Part shown: positions 1 to 7,576 of the stretch, one piece after another
How positions within the stretch are numbered: position 1 is the first letter of the stretch
Layout of the letters: each line of letters opens with the position of its first letter
Assembly (NCBI GenBank): GCA_039816825.1
Contig: JBCBXA010000090.1
Coordinates: 1-11,432 of the forward strand
From: JBCBXA01 sp039816825
GTDB taxonomy: Bacteria > Pseudomonadota > Alphaproteobacteria > Rhizobiales > Rhizobiaceae
Reading direction: 5' to 3'
DNA length: 11,432 nt
Translations under genes and position numbers: made by a program
The notes under the pieces: model-generated
Databases searched by the model: none
Seen by the model: only the letters and a program-made list of their open reading frames with translations
What the model was told of the DNA's origin: nothing

Positions 1-241
1 CGCATCCTGTCATGGAACCAATGCTGCGGGTCGCGATGGGGCTGGCCCACCGCTAATTCACATCATCTACGAAACTGGCCACCATGGTGACCCCGCCTTC
101 TACCAAGCGGTGCGTGTCGGAGTGCGAGCGCACCATTGGCGCTTCGGAAGCATGCCCGCTATAGAAGGCGTGAGCAAAAGCGACGTCAGGGACATCGTCA
201 CCTACATTCGCGAACTTCAGCGCGCCAACGATATTTTTTAG
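1..241 (+). CDS. Class I c-type cytochrome, C-terminal part (5' end outside window)
   Basis: The frame starting at base 2 is open from the window edge to a TAG at 239-241 and gives 79 residues. It begins A-S-C-H, which is the second half of a CxxCH heme-binding motif whose first cysteine lies just outside the window. A GSMPA segment about 47 residues later supplies the expected axial methionine, followed by the amphipathic C-terminal helix typical of class I cytochromes (SDVRDIVTYIRELQ). The protein would be a periplasmic or membrane-anchored electron carrier. The stop is 21 bases before the CopC start, so it is probably the upstream member of the same operon. The tie to copper handling is inferred from position only. 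Its N-terminus and any signal peptide cannot be seen. Confidence 0.8.
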   Translation, partial: ASCHGTNAAGRDGAGPPLIHIIYETGHHGDPAFYQAVRVGVRAHHWRFGSMPAIEGVSKSDVRDIVTYIRELQRANDIF

Positions 242-262
242 AAACAGAAGAAGGCAAAGCCT

Positions 263-625
263 ATGAAAGCGCTCGTCCTTGCAACCGCTCTAATGACATC
301 ACTGGCGGGTCCTGCGTTGGCCCACTCACCGGTCAATAGCTCTCAACCGGCCGACGGTGCGGCGTTGGATACCGTCCCGCAGACTTTGACCCTCACGCTC
401 GCGGAGCCTGGCCGTTTCATGAAAGTTGAGGTGACATACACAGCCGTCAATGACTCGGTCAACAACACTATGGAACTGGAAATCCCAAACCGTGATGTCA
501 CCGGCAGCATGGAGTTTCCCGCGCCTGACATGGGCGCAGGGCGGTATCTGGTGGAATGGCGCGTGCTCGGTGAAGATGGCCACGCTCTCAACGGCACGGT
601 CACTTACACCGTACAAGCACAGTAA
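263..625 (+). CDS. copC: CopC-type periplasmic copper-binding protein
   Basis: The 120-residue product has a signal peptide ending at ALA (residues 18-20), so the mature protein starts with His21. An N-terminal histidine is the classic Cu(II) ligand of CopC. A second expected pair lies in the GEDGHALNG motif (Asp105 and His107). The segments SSQPADGA, LTLTLAEP and GRYLVEWRVLG follow the CopC/YcnJ beta-sandwich pattern. The Met-rich Cu(I) loop of Pseudomonas CopC is not evident, so this looks like the Cu(II)-only type. A Shine-Dalgarno-like AAGAAGG at 248-254 lies 8 bases before the ATG, which supports this start. It is followed 6 bases later by copD, and the pair is expected to bind periplasmic copper and move it into the cytoplasm or to a cuproprotein. 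Confidence 0.9.
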   Translation: MKALVLATALMTSLAGPALAHSPVNSSQPADGAALDTVPQTLTLTLAEPGRFMKVEVTYTAVNDSVNNTMELEIPNRDVTGSMEFPAPDMGAGRYLVEWRVLGEDGHALNGTVTYTVQAQ

Positions 626-631
626 GCGCGC

Positions 632-1546
632 ATGGGTGGCGACCTAGCATTATTGCAGGCGCTGCTCGATGGCGGTTTTACCTTCTGGGGCCTGATCGCT
701 GCTGTGGCCAAGCTGTCCGTCTACTTGCCCAGCTTCCTGGCTGCAGGCTTGTTGCTTTTTCTGATCGCGCTACCAATCAGCGACATCGGGTTACGCAACA
801 GTCTGCTCAAGTGGGCCGCTGGCGCTTCCGTTTTGGCGGCCCTGGCTTCAGCTTTGCGGGTGATGGTGCAAGCCGGACGCGTGATGGACGACATAGCATT
901 CATGACTGACCCGGAAATTGTCGGCATCGTGCTGGAGGGCCCGCTTGGTGCGTCAACACTTGTTCGCCTGATCGGGCTCAGCACGATCATTCTTGCAGTC
1001 TTGCTGCCGTCCGCTCGCTTGCTGGCGGGTGTGGTTGGCGCGTTGTTGGTTGCAGGCTCTTTTGCGCTTACAGGCCATGCTACGCGTGATCCACAATGGG
1101 CACTTTCAGCGCTTGTCGCGGTGCATTTGTTGGCTGTCAGTTTTTGGTTCGGTGCCTTATTGCCGCTCTACAAGCTGGCGGCTCCAAACAGCTCCAACAT
1201 CCACGAGGCGGCGCATATAGCCCATAGGTTTGGACAGCAGGCCACCGTGGTTGTTCCCGTGCTGATCATCGTTGGCGGCATCTTCGGCTACCTGCTTCTG
1301 GGCAGCCCGTCGGCCCTTTTTGGCTCTGCCTATGGGCAGATGCTGCTGCTCAAACTTGCCATCGTTGCTCTTGTTCTTGCGATTGCCGCGCTCAACAAAC
1401 TGCAGCTGGTCCCGGCGCTTGCTGCCGGTGATGTAAAATCTGCTGAACGCTTCAGAACATCGCTGCGTTGGGAGGGCTTGGTTTTTTTCGCAATCCTTGC
1501 AGCAACCGCGTTTCTAACGACCTCATTCACCTTAGCCAATCCATAG
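632..1546 (+). CDS. copD: CopD-type copper transport membrane protein
   Basis: The 304-residue product is very hydrophobic, with about eight membrane segments near residues 20-48, 59-80, 108-126, 128-148, 158-180, 204-224, 238-256 and 281-299. Family-typical features are the TGHAT segment (His149), the VHLLAVSFWFGALLPL helix with His165, the KLAIVALVLAIAALNK helix and the late LRWEG motif. CopD proteins sit in the inner membrane and work with CopC in copper uptake or transfer. The start lies 6 bases after the copC stop without a clear Shine-Dalgarno, so translation is probably coupled. No convincing terminator follows the stop. The direction of copper movement cannot be told from sequence. 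Confidence 0.88.
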   Translation: MGGDLALLQALLDGGFTFWGLIAAVAKLSVYLPSFLAAGLLLFLIALPISDIGLRNSLLKWAAGASVLAALASALRVMVQAGRVMDDIAFMTDPEIVGIVLEGPLGASTLVRLIGLSTIILAVLLPSARLLAGVVGALLVAGSFALTGHATRDPQWALSALVAVHLLAVSFWFGALLPLYKLAAPNSSNIHEAAHIAHRFGQQATVVVPVLIIVGGIFGYLLLGSPSALFGSAYGQMLLLKLAIVALVLAIAALNKLQLVPALAAGDVKSAERFRTSLRWEGLVFFAILAATAFLTTSFTLANP

Positions 1547-1775
1547 ATCGCTCACGATAATTGGCGAAAATGCACGTCACCAAAGAGAGGCAGCAAGAGT
1601 ATCGGAAACACCCTTGATAGCGTCTGCAAAGGGCTCAAAGCGGCCACTCGACGATCAACTTAGCCCATTTGGCTGGTCGCTGCTTCCGGCCCATAGCTGC
1701 CATTCAGGACATCAGCGTTCTGGCGGCAGCTCTGCGAAACACAGCAGCTCGCTAAGACATGTCTCAATCGAGTGG
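1547..1775. other. Convergent intergenic region with degenerate repeat-like segments
   Basis: This region separates copD from the convergent matB. I see no gene. Two segments, about 1629-1653 (GGGCTCAAAGCGGCC) and 1678-1716 (TTCCGGCCCATAGCTGCC), resemble each other and the short GGCC/AAAGC(G/T)G(A/C)CATTC-type intergenic sequence I recall from many proteobacterial genomes. No U-rich hairpin terminator was found for either flanking gene. Confidence 0.3.
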
Positions 1776-3272
1776 CTAGCTGCTGTAGAGCTTTGCGTTC
1801 TCTTTGCGCAGCGCTGCCTTTTGGACTTTACCCATGGTGTTGCGCGGAAGCTCGTCAAGGAACAAAACCCGCTTGGGCTGTTTGTACCGGGCCAGTGAGC
1901 TTGATATGGAATCCAAAATTGCTGCCTCCTCCAGAGGTGTGTCGGCCACAACGAAAGCCGTTACGGCCTCGCCAAAGTCATCATGAGGCAGGCCTACCAC
2001 TGCGCTTTCCACTACGCCGTCGAGGCGGTCGATGAGGTCTTCGACTTCCACTGGGTAGACGTTGAAGCCACCGGTGATGACCATGTCTTTGTCTCGGCCC
2101 ACAATGGTCAGATAGCCATCTGGAGACATCTGACCCAAATCTCCAGTGATAAACCAGCCATCTTGTGTGAACTCTTCGGCCGTCTTTTCCAGCATCTGCC
2201 AGTAGCCTTTGAACACATTGGTACCGCGCACCTGAATGCTACCAACATCGCCCGCCTCTACCTTTGTGCTATCGCTCATGATCCGCAGTTCAACGCCTGG
2301 CAGAGGAGCGCCAACAGTGCCAGCGCGGCGCTCTCCATCATAAGGGTTTGATGTGTTCATGTTGGTCTCGGTCATCCCGTAGCGCTCGACAATGCGTTGG
2401 CCAGTGGCTCGCTCAAAAGCACGGTGTGTTTCGGCCAGAAGCGGCGCTGATCCGGATGTGAACAGCCGCATATTTTGTGCAGCTGCAGGCAAGCGATCAT
2501 TTTTGAGAAGGCGCGTGTAAAATGTCGGCACGCCCATCAGAACAGTGGCCGGATTGGGTGCCTCTTGGGCCATCAGATCGAGCACACGATCCGCGTCAAA
2601 CCGCTCCAAAAGGTGCAGCGCCGAACCGGAAGCCAACACGCAGTGCGTGGCGACGAACAGACCGTGGGTATGGAAAATTGGCAGAGCGTGGATCAGAAAA
2701 TCATCTTTGGTGAAACGCCATGTCTCCACCAGCGCCTTGGCGTTGGACCACAGGTTGGCATGGGTCAGCATTGCGCCCTTGGAGCGGCCAGTGGTGCCGG
2801 ATGTGTAGAGAATGGCAGCCAGATCATCATCGTCGCGAGCGACGGTTTCAAACTGCGTCAATTCCTTACCAGCCGCTTCTGCAAACTCCGCAATGGTGCG
2901 CATGTATGCGCCAGCTTTGTCGGCGACGGGCGCAAGGTCATGCGCCTTGGCCGGGTCAGACACGAACACGCGGGGCGACGCGTCGGTGAGAAAATAGTCC
3001 AACTCGGCGGCTGTGTAAGCCGTGTTGAGCGGCAGGAACACACCCCCGGCCCGCACGGCACCTAGATACAACATGAGCGCGTCAATGCTCTTTGGCACCT
3101 GTGCCGCCACACGGTCACCCGGCTCAAGGCCCAGCGAAATCAGATGATTTGCCACCTGAGCCGACCCAGCAAGAACATCGCCATATGTGCAATCATCCCG
3201 GCCATCAAGGCGCGCGAACAGGGTGTTTGATGGGGGAAATTGAGCTTCAAGGTTGGAAAACAGTGACGTCAT
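1776..3272 (-). CDS. matB: Malonyl-CoA synthetase (malonate-CoA ligase)
   Basis: The 498-residue protein belongs to the acyl-adenylate-forming enzymes and would convert malonate, ATP and CoA to malonyl-CoA in the cytoplasm. The P-loop YTSGTTGRSKG lies at residues 156-166, ERYGMTETNM at 296-305, GWFITGD at 372-378 and the hinge GRDKDMVITGGFNVYPVEVE at 392-411. The catalytic lysine is in PRNTMGKVQK (Lys482). The RYGMTETNMNTSNPYDG stretch and the overall length fit rhizobial and Rhodopseudomonas MatB better than general acyl-CoA ligases. The ATG overlaps the matA stop as ATGA, so it is translationally coupled as the last gene of matPQMAB. Substrate choice is inferred from family resemblance plus the adjacent malonyl-CoA decarboxylase. 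No terminator is obvious downstream. Confidence 0.92.
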   Translation of the reverse strand: MTSLFSNLEAQFPPSNTLFARLDGRDDCTYGDVLAGSAQVANHLISLGLEPGDRVAAQVPKSIDALMLYLGAVRAGGVFLPLNTAYTAAELDYFLTDASPRVFVSDPAKAHDLAPVADKAGAYMRTIAEFAEAAGKELTQFETVARDDDDLAAILYTSGTTGRSKGAMLTHANLWSNAKALVETWRFTKDDFLIHALPIFHTHGLFVATHCVLASGSALHLLERFDADRVLDLMAQEAPNPATVLMGVPTFYTRLLKNDRLPAAAQNMRLFTSGSAPLLAETHRAFERATGQRIVERYGMTETNMNTSNPYDGERRAGTVGAPLPGVELRIMSDSTKVEAGDVGSIQVRGTNVFKGYWQMLEKTAEEFTQDGWFITGDLGQMSPDGYLTIVGRDKDMVITGGFNVYPVEVEDLIDRLDGVVESAVVGLPHDDFGEAVTAFVVADTPLEEAAILDSISSSLARYKQPKRVLFLDELPRNTMGKVQKAALRKENAKLYSS

Positions 3273-4540
3273 TTCGGTGTTCCTGAAGCTGATGCGTTGG
3301 GCCGACGATATTGGTTTGCGCGGGTGCGTACCGCACGGGTGGTGGCGATGCTACCCTCCGCCGCAAAGGCTTCCTGGTTCGCCTCCACCCGCGCCAGATC
3401 ATAAAGATAATTGACCATCACACCGTGGGACTGGCTCATGCCGTTCTGCGATGTGTCGGCTTGTGTGTGAACGGCGTGTAGCTCTGCACCATTGGCAAGA
3501 TGAAACCGGGCCACGGCGTCCGCCGGCTGGCCGTTCTTGCGCTTCTCCACAGCCAGATAGTGTGCTGCCTGTGCCTGCAGAGCTTCACCAATGCCGGGCT
3601 GCTCGTCGCGCGCAGCCAGCCAGTTCGCGAAACCAGGCAGAGGGGACAGCGTGACAAAGCGCTTCAGATTGGGCAACTCGCGACCCAAATCCGCTACCAC
3701 TTGTTTAATGAGGAGATTGCCAAAAGAGATGCCGCGCAGGCCCTTCTGGCAGTTGGAAATGGAATAGAACACGGCCGTATCCGCCGCCTCGGCGGCTTGC
3801 TCGTCGCGCTTCTCGTCCAGTACACGTTGCACATTGTCCGGCACACCCTGCACCAGCGCCACTTCGGTGAACACGAGCGGCTCGCCAGGCATTGAGGGGT
3901 GGAAGAAGGCATAGCAGCGCCGGTCCGCCGGTTGCAGGCGCGAGCGCAAATCGCTCCAGCCATTGATTTCGTGCACCGCTTCGTAAGCGATGATCTTAGC
4001 CAGCACAGAAGCAGGCGAATCCCAAGTGATGCGCTCAAGCTCAAGAAAGCCGCGGTTGAACCAGGATGAAAACAGATGCGCAAAATCAAGGTCCGTGCGC
4101 CTGAGTTCAGGCTCGTTTGCCAGCGCTGCCAGCAAGTCAGCCCGCAGATCCACCAGCGCCGCCGTCGCACCCGATTGCGTGTTCAGCCGCCGCAGCAATT
4201 CCTGCCTCAACGGCTCGGACGCCGCCAGCAAAATTTGTAACTGTTCTGGAGAGCGCTCTGAGCTGTAATTGGCCACCGCAGCATTGAGCTGCGCAATATC
4301 GAGATCAAGCTCATCATTGAGAAAGTGAAACAGCCGCAACCGCTCCTCATCATCAAAGCCCGCATAGGCAGCGAGAATACGCCGAGCGATGCGCTTTCCG
4401 GCATCGGGGCCCAGTTTCAAAAGTGCTCGGCAGTCATCTTCTATGGTGGCGACATCGGCCTTCACCACCCGCCGCCGACTGCCCACAATCGTGGCCAGCA
4501 CGGCGTCAAGCATGGACCAGTCCTTGGAACCTTCACTCAT
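3269..4540 (-). CDS. matA: Malonyl-CoA decarboxylase
   Basis: The 423-residue protein matches malonyl-CoA decarboxylase along its length and would turn malonyl-CoA into acetyl-CoA and CO2. The N-terminal half is helical. The C-terminal catalytic domain carries HPSMPGEPLVFTEVALV (214-230), FYSISNCQKGLRGISFGN (258-275), FVTLSPLPGF (295-304) and RFHLANGAE (345-353), then MVNYLYDL (375-382). The family's catalytic serine and histidine are expected in the TLSP and FHLANGA segments, and both are intact. The last 35 residues or so are Arg/Ala-rich, low in complexity and probably disordered. The start overlaps the matM stop (ATGA), and its own stop overlaps matB the same way. No mitochondrial or peroxisomal type extension is present, as expected for a bacterial enzyme. 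Confidence 0.93.
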   Translation of the reverse strand: MSEGSKDWSMLDAVLATIVGSRRRVVKADVATIEDDCRALLKLGPDAGKRIARRILAAYAGFDDEERLRLFHFLNDELDLDIAQLNAAVANYSSERSPEQLQILLAASEPLRQELLRRLNTQSGATAALVDLRADLLAALANEPELRRTDLDFAHLFSSWFNRGFLELERITWDSPASVLAKIIAYEAVHEINGWSDLRSRLQPADRRCYAFFHPSMPGEPLVFTEVALVQGVPDNVQRVLDEKRDEQAAEAADTAVFYSISNCQKGLRGISFGNLLIKQVVADLGRELPNLKRFVTLSPLPGFANWLAARDEQPGIGEALQAQAAHYLAVEKRKNGQPADAVARFHLANGAELHAVHTQADTSQNGMSQSHGVMVNYLYDLARVEANQEAFAAEGSIATTRAVRTRANQYRRPNASASGTPK

Positions 4541-5856
4541 GTTGAGGGGCCCATCACCATATCTGGCAATCCGGTGACCAATTGCGGGAAGATGGACAGG
4601 ATAACGATGGCAAGAACCATGCAGCCCACGAATGGCAGTGAGCCTTTCAAGATGGTCTTAAGTGGAATGTCTGGGGCAATGCCGTTGATGACATAAAGGT
4701 TCAGGCCCACGGGCGGCGATATAAGCCCGATCTCCATATTGATCGTCAGGATGACGGCGAACCAATAGGGGTCAAAGCCTGCGCCGATAACGATAGGCAG
4801 CAGGATCGGCGCTGCCATCAGAATGACAGCCACTGGCGGAAGGAAAAAGCCGGCGACCAGAAGGAAGATGTTCACAAAAAGCATCAACACCCATGGGTTC
4901 ACGTCGAGCGCGCCGATGGATTGAGCGATAGACTGCGTGATGTAGAGCGAAGACAGCATGTAGGAGAACACACCGGACGCCGCGATGATGAACAAGATCA
5001 TCACGCTTTCCCGGGTCGTGTCCCGCAGCACCGCCCAAAGCGCCGTCACGTCCCACAGGCGGTAGACGATCATGGCCACGACTACACACAGGAGCGCGCC
5101 CACGGCGGCCACCTCCGAGGGAGTAGCCACACCCCCACCGCCATACAGCGCAAACAGCACACCGATGATGATGAGAATGAATGGCAGTACGCGCGGCAGA
5201 ATAGAGAAGCGCTCCGACCATGAATAATGACGCGCCTGGAGAGCACCCGAATTGCTGCGCGACGTGGAATAGATCGACCACGCCATGAACAATGAGACGA
5301 GCAGAATGCCTGGCACGACGCCTGCAAGAAACAGCCGCCCAATAGAGGTTTCTGTGGCGATGCCATAGACGATCATGGTCACTGACGGTGGAATCAGGAT
5401 GCCAAGCGTGCCGCCCGCAGCGATGGAACCCGAAGCAATCGTGTCCGGAAAGCCGCGCTTTCGCATCTCCGGAATGCCCATCTTACCGATGGCCGCACAT
5501 GTGGCGGGCGATGAACCGGACATGGCTGAGAAGAGCGCACATGCACCAAGGTTGGACACGACCAAACCACCGGGAATACGCGTTAGCCAGCGTTCCAACG
5601 CTTCGTACAAGTCTGCCCCCGCGCGGGTGGACGCGATGGACGCTCCCATCAAAATGAACATGGGAATGGCCAACAGAGAGAAATTGTCCAGTTTGCCGAA
5701 CAGCAGTTCAGGCATCAGCTCAAGATCGCGAGTGCCCGAATTGAAGAATAGGAAGGTGGCGGACACAACCAAAAGGCCAACGGCAACAGAAATGCCGGAG
5801 AAGAGCACGATGATGGTGCTGATGCCCACCAGCGCGCCAAGCAGAAGCGGGTCCAT
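4537..5856 (-). CDS. matM: TRAP transporter large permease (DctM family), probable malonate uptake
   Basis: The 439-residue protein is a multi-pass inner-membrane channel subunit of a TRAP transporter, driving solute import with an ion gradient. DctM hallmarks are GSSPATCAAIG (114-124), GTLGILIPPS (149-158) and ETSIGRLFLAGVVPG (169-183), with further helices to the C-terminus including the LISPPVGLNLYVING segment. I chose the ATG at 5856 rather than the in-frame one at 5922. It gives the usual DctM N-terminus (MDPLLLGALVG), starts 1 base after the matQ stop and has an AAGGGGC-like ribosome site. The longer version would overlap matQ by about 65 bases. The malonate substrate is inferred from linkage to matA and matB, as in the S. 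meliloti MatPQM system. Confidence 0.92.
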   Translation of the reverse strand: MDPLLLGALVGISTIIVLFSGISVAVGLLVVSATFLFFNSGTRDLELMPELLFGKLDNFSLLAIPMFILMGASIASTRAGADLYEALERWLTRIPGGLVVSNLGACALFSAMSGSSPATCAAIGKMGIPEMRKRGFPDTIASGSIAAGGTLGILIPPSVTMIVYGIATETSIGRLFLAGVVPGILLVSLFMAWSIYSTSRSNSGALQARHYSWSERFSILPRVLPFILIIIGVLFALYGGGGVATPSEVAAVGALLCVVVAMIVYRLWDVTALWAVLRDTTRESVMILFIIAASGVFSYMLSSLYITQSIAQSIGALDVNPWVLMLFVNIFLLVAGFFLPPVAVILMAAPILLPIVIGAGFDPYWFAVILTINMEIGLISPPVGLNLYVINGIAPDIPLKTILKGSLPFVGCMVLAIVILSIFPQLVTGLPDMVMGPST

Positions 5857-5857
5857 A

Positions 5858-6400
5858 TTAGTGCCCCTTGCGTTCGGTATTGGTGAAGCCCTGATCGGCG
5901 GCGAGGCCAAAGGGCTGTTCATTGCGGCTGGTCACGGCCAGAAAATCAGCCACAAGCTGCAACAGATAGAGGCCAAGGCCGACCGGCACCGCGAAATAGG
6001 GAATAGCGAGGCGCACGCCCCACACTGTGTCTGAGGTCCAGCCCTTTGAGGTGGCGACCCACCACATTTCAATACCGTAGAAAAACATGCCGCCGATCAC
6101 CAGAATGGCGAGACCCACGACGGTATAGAACAATGCAAGCCGGGCTTTGCCGCGCAGCATGAGGGGCGCAAGATCAACATTCACATGGCCCCGCAGCTTC
6201 TGCACATATGGCAAGCCGATGAGAGTGGATGCGACCATGAGATAAGTGATGAACTCAGTCTGCCAGACCGTGGACCAATTGAGCACGTAGCGCACAAAGA
6301 TCATCTGGCAGGTCACAGCCACCGACACCAAAATCATGAGCGCGGCAATGACGCCCGCAATGGTGGATAGTAAGCCGACAAAGCGGATAAAACCGGTCAC
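5858..6400 (-). CDS. matQ: TRAP transporter small permease (DctQ family)
   Basis: The 180-residue protein has four predicted membrane helices near residues 8-37, 46-66, 86-112 and 126-155, the DctQ layout. The conserved W-x-x-E-F/L motif appears as WQTEFITYLMVASTLIGLPYV in helix 2. It couples the periplasmic binding protein to the DctM channel. The start is GTG at 6400, preceded by GGAGGGG about 7 bases upstream, which decides the start. It is separated from matP by a 66-base gap with a terminator-like hairpin, while the next gene matM begins 1 base after its stop. The C-terminal tail after helix 4 (about 25 residues) is hydrophilic. Confidence 0.9.
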   Translation of the reverse strand: MTGFIRFVGLLSTIAGVIAALMILVSVAVTCQMIFVRYVLNWSTVWQTEFITYLMVASTLIGLPYVQKLRGHVNVDLAPLMLRGKARLALFYTVVGLAILVIGGMFFYGIEMWWVATSKGWTSDTVWGVRLAIPYFAVPVGLGLYLLQLVADFLAVTSRNEQPFGLAADQGFTNTERKGH

Positions 6401-6420
6401 TAAATGCCCCTCCAGACAAG

Positions 6421-6452
6421 AAAAACCCGCCAGAGGTTAAACCTCCGGCGGG
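6421..6452 (-). terminator. Hairpin plus U-tract between matP and matQ (partial terminator)
   Basis: Read on the minus strand, CCCGCC (6452-6447) pairs with GGCGGG (6431-6426), with one mismatch and then a further 4-6 base pairs (GAGG/CCTC). A small A/T-rich loop lies near 6439. Five T's (6425-6421) follow, then CTTGT. This is a good intrinsic terminator shape, yet it sits inside an operon just after the binding-protein gene. The likely role is to make more matP transcript than permease and enzyme transcript. The matQ ribosome site starts only a few bases after the T-tract. Confidence 0.8.
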
Positions 6453-6466
6453 CATATATCAGTCGA

Positions 6467-7462
6467 TTAATCGACGCTGAGCGCGAGATCCAGCAGCTCT
6501 TGGCCGCCGTCTGTCTGGGCTACGAATTCCTTATAGGAAGACTCCTTGGCTATGTCCTGCCAAGCTTGGAACTCGTCTTGCGTCATCGCCTTGATTTCAA
6601 CACCTGCCGCTTCAAACGCTGCCACAGATTGCGCGTCCTGCTTCTTGGCTTCGTCCAGGTAAAACGCTTCCGCTTTAGCCGCGGCGGCATCAAGCGCCGC
6701 CTTCTGAGCATCGTTCAGACCGTTATAGGCGTCGGCATTCATCAGTAGTGGCTGGTACATGAACCACAGTGCGGTATCGCCAGCAGGCGTGTAACAGGAC
6801 ACTTGTTCAAAGATGCGATAGCTCTCGAATGATGATGAAGACGTGTTTGCAGCGTCCAGCACGCCGGTTTGCATGGCCGAGTAGATTTCGGAGGAAGCCA
6901 TAGAGGCGATGGATGCGCCTGCAGAGGCCAGCATTTGCTCAAAGCTCTTACCTGCCGCGCGCGTCTGCAAACCCTTCACATCGTCTGGTGAGGTGATGCA
7001 CTTATCCTTGCCTGCAAAGCCACCAGCAAGATAGCCGTGCACCAGCACCTTTACATCATCTTCGGCCATTTGCTCTTCGAGCTTGCCCATGAATTCGCTC
7101 TCATTGAGGCGCGCGGCGTGGTCGTGGTTTTTCACCAGACCCGGCATCAGCGTCAGGTTGAACGCTGGGCGCTGACCGGCTGCATAGGCCAGCGGAAAGA
7201 TTGTCATGTCCAACTGGCCTCTGGACAACGGCTTGTACTGCTCGCGGGGCTTGAACAGAGATTTGGACGGAAAGATCGTAATGTTGAGATCAACGCCAGC
7301 GGCGCTGACTTCATCAGCCACCATCTGTGCCACTTTGTGGCGAACATCCTTGGTGGACCATTGATGCGACAGGCGCATATCGGCGGCTGAAGCGCCGAAA
7401 ATAGCAACGCCATTGAGCGCAAGTGCCGCTGCGGCCGTGCAAAGTACTAGTTTGAGTTTCAT
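6467..7462 (-). CDS. matP: TRAP transporter solute-binding protein (DctP family), probable malonate binding
   Basis: The 331-residue protein has a Sec signal peptide (KLKLVLCTAAAALALNGVA core, cleavage near ASA-AD at residues 24-28). It is a periplasmic DctP-type binding protein. GLQTRAAG places the conserved substrate-binding arginine of TRAP binding proteins at Arg168. SEIYSAMQTGVLDAANT (191-207) corresponds to the family's L-x-x-G-x-V/L-D segment. I chose ATG 7462 over ATG 7501 because it starts directly with the signal peptide and has GGGAG 7 bases upstream (7470-7474). As the first gene of matPQMAB it would capture malonate for MatQM. A malonate substrate is inferred from the downstream enzymes. 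The protein is not obviously closer to C4-dicarboxylate DctP. Confidence 0.92.
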   Translation of the reverse strand: MKLKLVLCTAAAALALNGVAIFGASAADMRLSHQWSTKDVRHKVAQMVADEVSAAGVDLNITIFPSKSLFKPREQYKPLSRGQLDMTIFPLAYAAGQRPAFNLTLMPGLVKNHDHAARLNESEFMGKLEEQMAEDDVKVLVHGYLAGGFAGKDKCITSPDDVKGLQTRAAGKSFEQMLASAGASIASMASSEIYSAMQTGVLDAANTSSSSFESYRIFEQVSCYTPAGDTALWFMYQPLLMNADAYNGLNDAQKAALDAAAAKAEAFYLDEAKKQDAQSVAAFEAAGVEIKAMTQDEFQAWQDIAKESSYKEFVAQTDGGQELLDLALSVD

Positions 7463-7541
7463 CGATTTTCTCCCGTGTCGGCACCTCCTCCCGAGATGCA
7501 CAGGCTGACCTCACTACTTGTAAAATGCAAAAACCGCAATC

Positions 7542-7551
7542 TTGTATACAA
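7542..7551. promoter_or_regulatory. Probable GntR/FCD operator, palindrome TTGTATACAA
   Basis: TTGTATACAA is a perfect 10-base palindrome in the 114-base region between divergent matP and the GntR regulator. Palindromes of this kind with a central GTATAC-like core are typical targets of FCD-subfamily GntR proteins. It contains TATACA, which could serve as the -10 of the regulator's own promoter and would leave a leader of about 20 bases before the ATG at 7577. On the other strand it lies 80 bases before matP. A looser TTG-N7-CAA arrangement at 7518-7530 may be a second half-site. Binding is inferred, not shown. Confidence 0.55.
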
Positions 7552-7576
7552 AAGTCTTTTCAGCCATGATGAACCC

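Noticed and set aside
2475..3065. Plus-strand 196-codon frame inside matB
   Set aside because: It is antisense to conserved matB motifs, with no family resemblance.
5857..5922. Upstream ATG 5922 as the start of matM
   Set aside because: It would overlap matQ by about 65 bases and add a Pro/Ser-rich tail absent from DctM proteins. ATG 5856 starts 1 base after matQ.
5375..6034. Plus-strand 219-codon frame across matM and matQ
   Set aside because: It is a shadow of two conserved TRAP permease genes. It has no ribosome site or recognisable domain.
7463..7501. Upstream ATG 7501 as the start of matP
   Set aside because: It adds 13 Arg/His-rich residues before a clean signal peptide. ATG 7462 has a correctly spaced ribosome site.
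7475..7576. N-terminal extension of the GntR regulator from 7475
   Set aside because: The extension lacks family resemblance and would contain the operator-like palindrome. It begins inside the matP leader.
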